Shown here piece by piece: positions 10,983 through 22,923 of a stretch of DNA of 64,000 nucleotides (positions are counted from its first letter, which is position 1; each line of letters begins with the position of its first letter). Location of the stretch: positions 186,001 through 250,000 of the forward strand of contig BCKT01000008.1 of the NCBI GenBank assembly GCA_003116875.1, written 5' to 3'. The notes beneath the pieces are model-generated. The model worked only from the letters and a program-made list of their open reading frames with translations, did no database searches and was not told where the DNA came from. The position numbers and the translations under genes are program-made. The DNA is from Takashimella koratensis (taxonomy: Eukaryota; Basidiomycota; Tremellomycetes; Trichosporonales; Tetragoniomycetaceae).

Positions 10983-13900
10983 ATGGCAGACTCACAGGCC
11001 GACGGTGCCTCTGCCTCCCCGTTGTCCGACGCCGCTTTTCTCGACCTCCTCCAAGCCGCCGCTCACCCCTCCACCTCCACCCTTTCCTCCGATCGGCTCG
11101 CAGACAAACTCGGCATCTCTTCCCTCCCCACCGGTCCGCAAGCTCTATCCCTCCTCGAGACTCAGATCCTCGGACCCGTCTCTGATCTCAGCTCAAACCT
11201 TGGCCGGTGGCAAGTGGCTCCCAAGACCGACTTGCCCCTGCCCCACCTCCGGCTAAGCCCGCTATACCAGACCCACGCAGTGTACCCTTCTTACCGCGGT
11301 ATCGACGGGACGTTTACGCACTGGCGGGAAGGTCTGGCACCGAAACCTCCAGCACACCCGGCACTCAGCAGCTCGACATCGAGAGCACCCGGGCAATTGA
11401 AGAACTTTGTGAGGGGCAAGGGATCGTACGCCCCTTTTTTACCAGGAGGGCTGGAGCCCGAGACGGCGTTGATTGATGCAGGAGAGGGGGACGAGGAGGA
11501 TAAGCAGGACGAGGAGGAAGAGGAAGAGGAGGGCGGATGGAAGACTAGGGCACCAGGGCTGAAAAGGGGCGTCAAACTTGATGGAGGTGAGTTGGAGCAA
11601 GGGTGACAAAGTATAAGGTTCAGGCACTGACGTCGCCCAACTTAGCCGATCAATTCTTGGCAGAGATGTTGGGAGAGCAGTCAATGACCACCAAGGCGAG
11701 GCGGAAACGACGAGGCGGCGCCGAGTCGCCCACTCTTGAAGTGAGTAGGGCAATGATGTTGTAGCACTCTCTCTGACATCTTCGCAGATTTCGCGATTGA
11801 GAGACGAGGATGAGGTTCCTGGAGAGAGAGCAGTAAACGGAGCTCGTCCTGGATCTTCGAAGAACGTGGACGATCTTCTTCCTGTTGGGGTAAGCTAATG
11901 CCCTGAGATGCCCTAATCCACCAGCTGACATCTTGTCAGCGTCTGCCAGCGCCCCCACCACCCCGCAGGCAGTTCAAAGAGGCTGCTCGGAAAGAATGGG
12001 CGCACGTTGTCGATGTGCACAAGGAGTTGGTCAACGTGAGCCAGCTTCGGACTTGTCCTACCAGATATCAGCTAACTTCAATGTACTCACAAAGTTTCAT
12101 GAACTCGTTCCCGAGATGGCCAGACAAGTAAGTCAAGAACGAAGCAACAGAGCTGACGTAACTCAGTATCCATTCGAGCTGGACAATTTTCAAAAAGAAG
12201 CAGTGTATAGACTCGAGATGGGAGACAGCGTCTTCGTCGCCGCACATACGTCGGCAGGTAAGACCGTGGTTGCGGAATACGCCATCGCGCTGGCTGCCAA
12301 GCATATGACTAGGTTAGTCCTCAACCTTGTTTTTTTTCTCCAAAGCGTCACCTAAGGCTAATCCTTGCAGAGCAATCTACACGTCACCGATTAAAGCGCT
12401 GTCTAACCAAAAGTTTCGTGACTTCAAGACGACATTTGACCCTTCGACAGTGGGCATCCTCACTGGTGATGTGCAAATCAACGCAGAGGGAAGCTGTCTT
12501 ATCGTATGTGTTGCGTCCCTACTTCGTCGATGACAGCACTGACGTGGATCAGATGACGACGGAAATTCTTCGATCGATGCTGTACAAGGGCGCAGACTTG
12601 ATTCGAGACGTCGAGTTTGTAATCTTCGATGAAGTGCACTACGTCAACGACGCCGAGGTGAGCTGGGTCGTCCAAAACGCGCCAAGATAAAAGCTGATCC
12701 GCATTAACAGCGAGGCGTCGTCTGGGAAGAGGTCATCATCATGCTCCCAGAGCACGTCAGCATCATCTTGTTGTCTGCGACTGTCCCAAACACCAAAGAG
12801 TTTGCCGACTGGGTTGGGTGAGTCGACGGACGCTTACGGTGGCATTACCCAGCTAACGACACTTGCAGGCGCACAAAGAAGAAGGACATCTACGTCATTT
12901 CGACCCCGATGCGACCTGTACCGCTTGAACACTTCCTCTGGGCCGGTCGAGAGCTACACAAGATTGTGGACTCCAAGTCCCAGTTCATCGGAGACGGCTA
13001 CAAGACAGCGGGCGAGGCGATGCGTCGAAAACAGGACAGAGAGCGAGAGGCGAATGGGCTCCCACCGCTCGTCAGGACAGGAGGCAGGGGAGGTGCGCCT
13101 GCCAGAGGCAAGGATTTGCCGACTGGCAGATCCGCACCGTTTACTCGCGTCGGCGGTGGGCGAACACATTCGAACAGAGGCGGCGGGAACGGACCTCCTC
13201 CTGCGGTTGCTGGTGGCCGAGGAGGTCGAGGTGGTGGCGGTGGTGGCGGAGGAGGACGTGGTGGGTTTAGCGGTCGAGGCGGACACCAACTCGACCAAAA
13301 TGTGTGGACGCATTTGATCGGATACCTCAAGAAGGCCAACCTCCTACCGGTTGTCAATTTCGTCTTCAGCAAGAAACGGTGCGAAGAGTACGCGGCGACA
13401 TTGAGTAGTACGGATTTGTGTGACGCAAAGGAGAAGAGCGAAGTGCATGTTACTTGGGAAAGAGCACTGAATCGGTTGAAGGGTGAGTAAGGGCTGTTGA
13501 GATGACAGTGGGGGGTTTGGGTGGTTGGGATGGAGTAGGAACAGGGCTGACAAGTTCATAGGTTCGGACAAGACGTTGCCCCAGATCTTGAGAATGAGGG
13601 AATTGTTGAGTCGAGGTATCGGAGTGCACCACGGGGGTCTCTTGCCCCTTGTCAAAGGTGAGTTGGTATGCCGCCAACAGTGCGTTTTTGGACTCGTTGC
13701 TAATTAACCCGACAGAGGTGGTGGAAATCTTGTTCTCCCGAGGTCTTGTCAAGGTCTTGTTCGCAACTGAAACCTTTGCGATGGTGAGTTGGCTTGGTGA
13801 TGCTGAGATGATTGAGCATGGAGCTGATATCATTAAGGGCGTCAATATGCCAGCCAAGAGTGTAGTATTCTCGGGGATCCGCAAACATGACGGCCACTCG

Positions 13901-15899
13901 TTCCGCAACTTGTTGCCTGGCGAATACACGCAGATGGCCGGTCGAGCTGGTCGTCGTGGTCTCGACACGACAGGTACAGTCATCATTCTCAGCGGTGACG
14001 AGCTTCCATCTGTACGTCCCTGTCTGTTACCACCTAGCGCCGATACGACAGTATGCTGACTGCTACCAGGTCATCGAGCTGCAAGAGATGATGCTGGGCA
14101 CACCCAATAGGCTCTCGTCGCAGTTCCGATTGACGTATAATATGATCCTCAACTTGTTGCGTGTAGAGGCTTTGAGGGTGGAGGAAATGATCAAGAGGAG
14201 TTTCTCAGAGAACGCAACTCAAAAGTTGGCGCCTGAGCAGCAGCGAAAGATTGCTCATGTGAGTAGATCGCGAACGATGGCCATGAGAATGCTGGTGACA
14301 ACGGCTGATGACTCAATGTTAGACGGAGAAAGAGTTGGCAAAGCTACCAAAGGTCGATTGCCAAGTGTGCAACGCCGATATTGGCGCCTTCTACGATATC
14401 TCTGCGGAGGTTGTGCGCCTGAACAAGCAGCTTCTCAAGCAAGCATCGTGGTCGCCTGCCGCTGGAAAGACGTTGGCGCCCGGCCGCGTGATACTGCTGC
14501 GAGACGGGGTGAGTAAGAAGTCTGTTCCTGAGCTGATCAAATAGCACCTGCCTGGTAACCTCGCGTTGATTTTGAGGAACGCGCCATCGATCGTCCGAGA
14601 TGGGATCAAGAGCGATGCCAAGGCGTACCACGTGCTTGCTCTCGTCACTCGTGCTCAAAAGGCACACGAAGAAGACGTGAAAGAGGGCGACGTCCCACCT
14701 CGTTGGCCTATGCCTCTGCCTCAAGGCTCCTTTGCCAACCCGCAATGGGAACTACTCGTGATTGACGCCAACGCAATCTCTCTCGTCGTCCACCGTGTAC
14801 TCAAGGCGGACTTTACAGGTATCCTCGATAAACGCGCAACCGAGCCGGCAGAGAAAACAATGCACGACCTCGTGATGGTCCATGAAGAATTGGGAGGTTC
14901 GGAGATCCCAGAAGTGGATTGGTCGAGGATTAGAGCGCTAGAGTTCCAGGACTCGTTGAGGCAGCGCACCAGCTTAGCGGATCGGTTGGTCAAGTTAGGG
15001 TGCCAGTTGTGCCCCGACTTTGAGGAGCACGTGAGTTATTGGCGTCATACGGACCGTTTTGGACGGCACTGATGAGACCAGTATGAAACACTGCACGAGA
15101 TCAAGGTCGTTGAGTCCAGCTTGACCCAGCTGAAGCTCGCGCTGTCGGATCAAAACCTCGAGCTTCTTCCCGACTACGAATCCCGCGTCAAGGTCCTCAA
15201 AGAACTCAAATTCATCGACGAAAACTCGACCGTCTTGCTCAAGGGTCGAGTCGCATGCGAGATCAATTCCGCGCACGAACTCATCTTGACCGAGTTGATT
15301 CTGGAGAACATCCTTGCCGACTACACGCCACAAGAGGCCGTCGCGCTCTTGTCGCTCTTTGTCTTTGTGGAGAAGACGGATAGCCAACCTGCGATACCCG
15401 ATAAGCTTGCACAGGGGCTGGATGTTATTTACAAGATTGCAGATGACGTGGAACGGGTGCAGAGCAAGTGCCAGGTCGCTTACGATGAGTTCAAGGAGAA
15501 GTTCAAGCCCGGCCTGGTGGAGGTCGTGTACGAGTGGGCCAGGGGAGTGGTGAGTTAACGCGAGGTTTTGGATTGTCAAAATGAAAAGAAGGAAAGGATA
15601 GGAGAACGATAGCTGACGAGATCGGTCTCATACACAGCCGTTTACCGACATCACCCAGCTCACGGACGTGCCAGAGGGCACGATCGTGCGCGTCATTACT
15701 CGGCTCGACGAGACTTGTCGAGAAGTGCGCGACGCAGCGAGGGTCATTGGTGATGCCGACCTGTTCCAGAAGATGGAAGAAGCCCAGGCCCTCATCAAGC
15801 GAGACAGTGAGTATCAGCGATGGGTTGAGCGTATGCAGGTGGGTGTGACCGCTAACGTCGACGAAATTAGTTGTCTTCGCTGCAAGCTTGTACCTATGA
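10983..15899 (+). CDS. SKI2: Superkiller exosome helicase SKI2
   Basis: Nineteen exons (10983-11586, 11646-11740, 11788-11889, 11940-12035, 12095-12127, 12167-12312, 12371-12503, 12553-12657, 12711-12817, 12869-13482, 13562-13657, 13716-13783, 13838-14011, 14070-14258, 14323-14508, 14545-15030, 15082-15549, 15638-15806, 15871-15899) close to 1299 aa. Ski2-type helicase motifs are in order: Y-P-F-E-L-D-x-F-Q, H-T-S-A-G-K-T (about 339), F-D-E-V-H (about 429), S-A-T-V-P-N, and [10 protein letters not shown] (about 762). A C-terminal DSHCT region ends in F-A-A-S-L-Y-L. The Ski complex feeds mRNA 3'-5' to the cytoplasmic exosome. The long N-terminal arm separates it from nuclear Mtr4. An Arg/Gly-rich insert sits at about 560-615, before the second RecA half. 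Confidence 0.95.
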
Positions 15900-17258
15900 G
15901 AGCCAAGAGGTGTAGCATTATTCGTGTCGTGTAGCGTGAAACATCATCCTGCATTGGCTGGGAAGTCGCCAAACATCAGTCGAGGAGAGTAGAAATCCAG
16001 TCGACAAAGACGACCGGCAATGATGTGGCCGGTATGCATGCATCCTATCCATCGATACAACAAAGAGCCGGCATGCAGTACGTACATACGAGCGGCGCCA
16101 GTTGCGCCGAGCGCCGGTGCTCACGGCGCCGATAAATCGGAGGAGGGCGAATGAATGGGGCAAAGATACATCGAGATTGAGTTTTGGGCGTTGTGGTTCT
16201 CGTGTCTCTCGTCGGACAGGTCCGTCCATTGGACCCTTGCTCTCTTCCTTCCCCCTTGCTTCCTCCACTGCCCCTGCTCCCTCCACTGGGGCCGGTTGGG
16301 GGGACGTTGGTCTTGGCAACGCAATACGCCGTGGCTCCAGAGGGGCCTCAGCCTCCCCCCCCCCCCCCCCACACACCCTCTGCTCCTGCACCCCCAAACC
16401 CTCCTTCCCTCCAACCCTACCTTTGCACCTCCACATTCACATCAATTTTCATTCGCTCTCTCGAGGGCGCAACGCTGCATTTTCAACTGCACTCCACCAC
16501 CCTGAGAGCCTCAACTTTGATGCGCCGGTTGCTCCCCCTTCTCACCTGTTTCCCTTGCCCCCCGTGCTCATGCCCCCGTGCCCGATGCGCGCCGCCGCGG
16601 ACGGGGATGAGCGTGCGACGGCCCGGCTCCGGACCTTTCTTACCGCGGCTTCCGACCCTGGTTGTCGGTCACTTCCGACACACTGGGAAGGCATCAGCCC
16701 CAAGGATCTAGACTTGAGAGACTGTCTGGAAATTGCCGGATCTACCACTAAAAACTCAACTGTTAAAAAAAAAACAGAGCAACAAAGAGCCGTGTAGGTA
16801 GGTCCTATTACAGCGACCCACGACAGACGATACAAGACACACGACAGAGGTAGAAGAAGCAAGCAAAAGCTACTTCCGTGCTCGGTACAAACGGCTGCAT
16901 CGACTCACTCGGTCTGACTTTGATCTACGGTATCGAGGGGCTGGATACAAAGGAATCACAGCAGAGGGCGAGGTCTACACGCATTCCAACAATTTGTCGC
17001 GCAAATCCGTGAACATCCAGCACCGGTCTATTATATCATCAAGTTCGACTTGCCGCCCCCTTCTCTCATCCCCTCCTCTCATCCCCTGCTCTTCGCTTTT
17101 AAACCTCGCGCACCGTTCGAGCTCCCCTTCCTCTGGCCCAAGCTCACTTGCCAACTCCATCAACACTGGTGCCTACATCCCCGCCGCGTCAAGAGACACG
17201 GTTTAGATGCCCCCTAGCCAGTTCGTCAGTACCTCCAGCGCGTGGCGAGATAGAGACA
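15900..17258. other. Long intergenic region with C16 homopolymer
   Basis: About 1.36 kb separates SKI2 from the drug antiporter. The stretch 16230-16620 is strongly pyrimidine-rich on the plus strand and contains an unbroken run of 16 C (16355-16370); an A10 run lies near 16766. Open frames here are low-complexity Pro/Ser/Leu translations with no domain. The right end should be the antiporter promoter. Confidence 0.5.
16355..16370 (+). repeat. C16 homopolymer
   Basis: Sixteen C in a row are followed by ACACACC. It is a likely slippage and sequencing-error site, and the G-rich complement could form a quadruplex. Confidence 0.8.
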
Positions 17259-19647
17259 ATGAAGAGTCTTTCTCTCAGTTTCGGTAGCAAGGCCTCCAAG
17301 ACCAACGCGACCACGGCCCTCGACTCGACGCCCGAGGCTCCAGAACAGGCAGCAAGCAATGCGGTGACCGCCTCGTCGACCCGGCAAGACGAGGACCCGG
17401 AGAAACAGCAGAAAGAGCATCGGGACGCACAGCAAGAAGACGACGGGTTCGATGGTGAGTGCAAATTCAATCTTCAAGTTGGGGCCGGGTAGTGGCGGTT
17501 CACTTGGCTGACAGGATGCTTCAGAAGTTCAAATCATCCCGAAGAACAACCTCTTGCTCGTCGTTCCTGCGTGAGTGCCCCTCTATCACATGCCCCCTGT
17601 CACTGATCAGCACATCGCTTACACCCGTCCTCAGGCTCGGCCTCGTCGCGTTCATCTCCGGTCTCGACCAGACGGTATGTCCTTACGCTGCCAACTGCCA
17701 TGACCAGTGCTCATCATCCTTGCAGATCATCGCCACGGCACTGCCTACCATCCAGACGGACTTGGGGTTGACCGCCGCCCAATATTCGTGGGTCGGCACA
17801 GTACGTCTTGCCTTGCTTCTCGCTTCTCCACTTGTCTGCAATGCTGACGGCCTCTCGCCCTATCCTCCCTCTCCTTCCACCTGCAGTCGTACATGCTTGC
17901 ACAGACGATCATGACCCCACTCAACGGCCGGTTCACCGATATCGTCGGACGCAAGCCAGCTTTGTACTTTGCCATCAGCATGATGATCATCTTCTCTACC
18001 CTCTGTGGAACCGCGAAGAACACTACGTGGCTCATCGTGGCTCGCTCACTCACGGGTGTCGGCGGTGGCTCTATCGTCGGTCTCGTGGTCATCGTTATAT
18101 CTGATATTGTCCCCCTTCGGAAACGTGGAATCTACCGTGAGTGGCATAATGGGCTGTACTGACGCCAGAGGGCTACATGAGCTTCTTCACCGGAACCTCG
18201 AGCGTCCTGGGCCCTCTCCTCGGTGGAGTGCTCACGGAGCACCTCAGCTGGAGGTGGTGCTTCTTCATCAACTTGCCTACTTGCGGTATCGCCCTCGTGC
18301 TGCTCGTGCTCACCCTCAACCTCAACCCTACAAAGCGGAAAAGCATCGCCGAAATCCGGAGAACGTTCGATTTCCTCGGTCTACTACTCGTCATCACCGG
18401 CGCGACGCTGCTCATCCTAGGGTTTTCCATGGCTTCAGACGACGGTTTCAACGTACCTCGCATCTGGGGGATTCTTATCGCTGGATTTGTCATCGCGGTC
18501 CTCGCTGTCGTTCATTCCCTTACCACAAAACGCAACGCGATCCTTCCTGCTCGTATGCTCAGGACACGCACAACACTCTTCTTCCTTATAGCGTCTTTCT
18601 TCAACTCTTGCCTCCTCGTTCCGTCTTCCTATCTCCTCCCTCAGTTCTTTCAAGGCGTTCGTGGCGTATCTTCCGAGACATCAGGCGTCCTTATGATCGG
18701 ATTCTCAGCAGGCGCGACGATAGCCAGTATCTCGGCAGGCCACTTCACAAGCCACTTTCAGATCGTCCGACCAGTCGCTTGGTTTGGGTTCTTCTGTTCG
18801 TCGATCGGGTATGGCTTGTACTACGGCCTCTTCAACCCTAGCTTGCCTATCGCTTCTCAAGAGGTGGTCATGTTCTTGACAGGAGCGGGAATCGGTATGT
18901 CCATCGGTGCCACGATGCTTGTCATCCAGGCAGCTATGCCACCCAGGGATATGGCAGCCGCTACAAGCGGCTGGGTAATGATGCGCTCTCTCGGCGCGAC
19001 TGTCGGTGAGTCGGTGGTAGCTGCAGGATCCTGTTCATATGGTCGTTCGACTCACCTCGCCAGGTACCGCTACCATGACCGCCATCCTCAACGCCGACAT
19101 GTTGAACAAATTCAGCCAGATTCCCGGGTACGGCACCGAATTTTCCATCCCAAAAGGTGTTGACGGGTACCACGCACTGCACCAGTTGCCAGAACCCCTG
19201 CAAACAACTGTTATTTGGGCGTTCTCCGATTCTTTCAAGGTGTGTTGTTGTGACAGTTTGGTTCGCGAAATTTGGTACTGACCTTTGCCAGACCTGCTGG
19301 ATTCTCGGATGCGCACTTTTGATATCGGCTCTGATTGTGAGTTGCGCGATACGAGAATGATGGCGATTCCAGCTGACATTGATTTATCAAAGCTCACAAT
19401 ATGGACCAAGTCGTACAGTCTGGAAAGGACGAAGACACGTCCTACTTCCGAGCCCACCAGAAGTCAAATTGATCACACCAGCGATGCCGAAACGACCGAG
19501 AAGCCGCCGTTCAGCTCTCCCGACATCCAATCGCATCAGGCTCAGTCCAAGCCCATGCCTGAAATTCCTATGCGTGAATCAGGCGGAGCAGACGTGCACA
19601 CACAAACAGCCTTGGCGACTGTTCGATCCAGAAGTAGTGTGATTTGA
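17259..19647 (+). CDS. MFS drug:H+ antiporter (DHA2, 14-TM)
   Basis: Nine exons (17259-17454, 17525-17570, 17635-17674, 17726-17800, 17887-18136, 18169-19005, 19064-19239, 19292-19336, 19393-19647) encode 639 aa. A hydrophilic, Glu/Gln-rich N-terminus of about 65 residues precedes the transmembrane bundle. Signature blocks are F-I-S-G-L-D-Q-T in TM1, motif A-like G-R-F-T-D-I-V-G-R-K after TM2, R-S-L-T-G-V-G-G-G-S, and motif C with G-P-L-L-G-G, as in fungal DHA2 toxin and drug exporters of the plasma membrane. A cytosolic tail of about 85 residues follows the last helix. It points toward a second transporter and an NRPS-like gene, so export of a metabolite is plausible; the substrate is unknown. 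The fifth intron (18137-18168) is only 32 nt. Confidence 0.9.
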
Positions 19648-20027
19648 GGTTTGAGAGAAACGTCATGAAATGTTGATTCCTATGGACAATCTCTCCCAAC
19701 TCTCCCCGCTCAATTTACCGATCAGATTTTCACGATACACGTGCCATGACACGTTAATCACAGACAACGAAGAGTACATAGCACAGTTTGCATGTAATAC
19801 AAAGCCCACGCCTCCGTCAATTGCTTCTTTACTTCTCTGAAATCTACCTCAACGTCGTCTCGTTCCCGCATTTGTACAAAACTACTGAACCTCACGGCTG
19901 ATCATAACTAACGTGTGTCTGCCCGAAACACTTCTGGAACCTCGATGTATCCCACATGATAATCCAATAGCCTAAATACTTGAAAGAACCAACAAGCGGA
20001 TATAGAGTCTTTACACGACCCACTTTA
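19648..20027. other. Convergent 3' intergenic region
   Basis: This lies between the stops of the two transporter genes and is more A/T-rich than its surroundings. No gene was seen. Confidence 0.5.
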
Positions 20028-22213
20028 TCATGCTATTTGAACAGTCTGGTCAGCAAAAGTTTCTGAATTTTAGTAGGAAAGAGAAATTTGATATGGAAAG
20101 AAACTCACCGACATAGCGGAAGTGACCGTTCTTCTTATCGGTAACATCCTCAAAGATCTGGGTGGCAGGGTTATACTCTTCCCTCCCCTCGGCAAACTTG
20201 CGATCCCTTGTCTTGTTGGGGATAACGAAGCAAAGTCGGAGACAAAGAATGACGACGATCTGAAAGAAGGGTTAACCCCTGACTTGGAAGGGATGCCTGA
20301 AGACTTACCTCAGCAGCACGGGATGCCATGCAGACAATGATACCGGTTCGGTAAACGGGAGCTTCGCTGCTGATGAAAGCGTAAGGGCCGACAATGTTAC
20401 CAAGCGCAACACCGAGGAAAATGCTAGCGGACGCAAGAGTCTTCTTGGTAGTGCCACCGACGTTACCAGAGACAAGGGAGAGGGCGAGGACGAAGACAGC
20501 GTTCGAGGAGCCCGTGAGGTAGTATCCGATAAGCCGGGGCGCGGTGCCAGAGGTGAATGCGACCATGGCGAAGCCGACGACAGTGAGGACGGTGACAGAG
20601 GCCATGAGGTAGGTCTGTGAAATAAGTCAGTGGGTGAATCACAGTCGGAACAGGTGTTTCATAAGGAGAAATGACTTACTCGGATGTTCAAGTGGTGGGT
20701 TAGGTGGTTGAGGTAGATGGCGAGGAAGCTGTGGGAAATAATCAGCAAGTGTTCCTAATTTTAATTGGCTAGTCCACTCACATCATGGCCGAGATAAAGA
20801 CACCATAGGGGATTTGAAGCAGAGTGGTGTTGAGGGTGTTGAATCCAAAGCCCTGGATGACGAGGGTACCGACTGTCACCAAAGGTCAGTATTCGTGAAC
20901 TCTCATCTGGCAAGTATAAAAGCTCACAGTTGGAAGTGGCGCCGTTGGGGACGTTGGCGAAGAAACCCAAGAAGAAGTAGAGGTAAGTCTTGACGTCCTT
21001 GATCGACTCCCAGACCTGGTTCCAGTGGAGCTGGCGCTTCTCGACGGTAAAGTGGTCATGACGCTTGCGAGAGAGAACGACGATCGCCTCCCTTCGGTTT
21101 AGCCAGCGAGACTGGTGTGGAGCGTCGGGGATGAAGATGCCCATGACGATGGCCCAGAGAGCGCAGGCGGCACTACGTGAGGGTAAGCGCGTGCTCCAAA
21201 GAAAAATTATGATGGAATGCTCGAAAAAAACATTGAAAGGGAGAGTAGGATGAGAATAAATTCGGAATCGCAATTCGCTGAGGACAATGAAAGATCAACT
21301 AACCCAATGAGAAGGAATTCGTAGCGCCACGAGGCGATCGAACTCTTAATCTGACCAACCCCGTAGCCGATCAAACCACCGAGAGCGATACCGATACCGT
21401 TGGCAGAATACCAGTATCCAATAACCGTGGGCTGTTGCTTTCGGGTGAACCACATGCCCGTGATTGCGACGAAACAGGGGTCGGCAACCGCCTCGAACAT
21501 GCCGGAAACGAATCGCAACCCGACCATGGCGCCGTATGTTTTGGCTCCAGCCTGAGCCATAAGGAACGCGCCCCAAAGGAAAATATTGATAGAGAGATAC
21601 TTGGCAAGTGGGAACTTGCTCATCAACAAGTTACCGGGGATAGCCCAGATCAACCAGCCGATGTAGAAAATGGAACTGAGGTTGTTGTAGTCGGCACCAG
21701 CGAGGTGAAGGTCGGTTTTGATACCAAACAATGCAGCGTAGGACAAGGTCGTCTTGTCGATGTAATAGAAGACGTAGTCAACAAACAAAGCGGGGACAAT
21801 CAGCCAAAATAACTTTCTCTCGACCTGTATGAGATCCAAGTCAGCAACACTCTCTTATCAAGATTTTTTTTTTTTTTTTTTGGTCGTTATTTGATGACCT
21901 TGCTCACCCTTTTAACCTCGACCGGGTCGAGTTCGTGCTGGTTCTCCTGTGCGACCTCACGAATGAATTCGAGACTCGGGTTACGACGCATGATCCTTTG
22001 CAACCCAGTACGAGCCTGGTTCTCCGACTCGCCCCCAGTGTACGCAATCTGGGGGCGCTCATCGTCATCGTCGATTGGCTTGGCGTTCTCCACGTGCTCG
22101 TGCTCGGGCTTCCCCTTCTCCTTGTCAATGGGAACGGGTGCAGGGGTGGAGAGCATGGGGTCGATACCCCCATGCGCGGGGATAAAGTCGGTCGCGTCAG
22201 CGCGCTGGGTCAT
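20028..22213 (-). CDS. MFS anion:cation symporter, allantoate-permease (Dal5) type
   Basis: Eight exons (21908-22213, 21304-21824, 20928-21172, 20782-20872, 20680-20728, 20309-20614, 20109-20259, 20028-20032) give 557 aa. A cytosolic N-terminus of about 100 residues precedes TM1. Family hallmarks are V-F-Y-Y-I-D-K-T-T-L-S-Y-A-A, G-W-L-I-W-A-I-P-G-N-L-L-M, and P-D-A-P-H-Q-S-R-W-L in the central loop. Relatives take up allantoate, nicotinate, pantothenate, biotin or similar anions across the plasma membrane; the substrate here cannot be predicted. The coding end (F-R-Y-V-A then stop) lies on a final exon with only 5 coding bases, which is the least certain part. Intron 1 contains a T18 run (21864-21881, plus strand). 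It shares a 710-bp divergent promoter with the NRPS-like gene. Confidence 0.88.
21864..21881 (+). repeat. T18 homopolymer in a transporter intron
   Basis: Eighteen T on the plus strand read as A18 in the first intron of the minus-strand allantoate-permease-type gene. It does not touch either splice site. Confidence 0.8.
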
Positions 22214-22923
22214 GGTGGATGGGTTGTATGAGGAGATAGAGTGTAACTGAGAGTGATGGGAAAAGACTGGACGCTGGGTGCAGTCTCTCTGCTGTTTTTA
22301 GATGCAGAAGGAGGGGTGAGTGGGGCTTAATGGGGAAAAGGAGAAAGGACTTATAATCACTTCTCCAGACTGGGCCCCCCGGTATCATGGAGAGATCACC
22401 CCGCAATCCACATGGCTGGGTACCGGTTCCGAGGAGCGAGAAGCGAGGAACGCGAGGCCGCATGCCCATGGGCCGGCGGACCCCCCGCGTTGTGCCGCCC
22501 TTTCCCCGCGGGACACAAGGAGGGGAAGGGGGCAGGACGAGAGGCGCATTAGATGTGACAGGTACAAGCTGTGTCGCCAGGTTTATACGGTGTCATCGCA
22601 GTAGGGTCTTGGCCATTGATCGAGGCTCCAACCGGCTAGGCGAGGGTACCGGGGAGAAAAGGGAACAATGGGAATCGATTGGACCCATGTGGCCAAGAGA
22701 TCGGAGAAAGTGCCACACTCTCAAAAGATGACGTACTGCCCTCCGTCGGCCCGGGAGATTCCAGCCACGTGCCGGGACGGTCGGTCCATGCTCCCCGGGT
22801 TCCGTCAGCCAAGAGCCATGGACGGAGCGACGACCCGAACGTACCGGCAAGAAGCCGCGATTCACCATCGATCAACGAGTCTCGAGACATCTATATACCG
22901 ACACATCGCTCACCCCCGACAAC
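22214..22923. promoter_or_regulatory. Divergent promoter of the permease-type gene and the NRPS-like gene
   Basis: 710 bp lie between the two start codons. TTATAA at 22351-22356 is 138 bp upstream of the permease start, and TATATA at 22892-22897 is 27 bp upstream of the NRPS-like start. A CACGTG palindrome sits at 22766-22771. The middle is strongly G-rich on the plus strand. Shared control of both genes is inferred. Confidence 0.6.

Noticed and set aside
16102..16797. A 231-codon plus-strand frame in the SKI2-antiporter gap
   Set aside because: It translates the pyrimidine-rich tract into low-complexity Pro/Ser/Leu with a Pro run over C16; no homology-like pattern was seen.
18005..18841. 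A 278-codon plus-strand frame
   Set aside because: It is an out-of-frame reading of drug antiporter exons 5 and 6; the other frame has transporter motifs and membrane helices.
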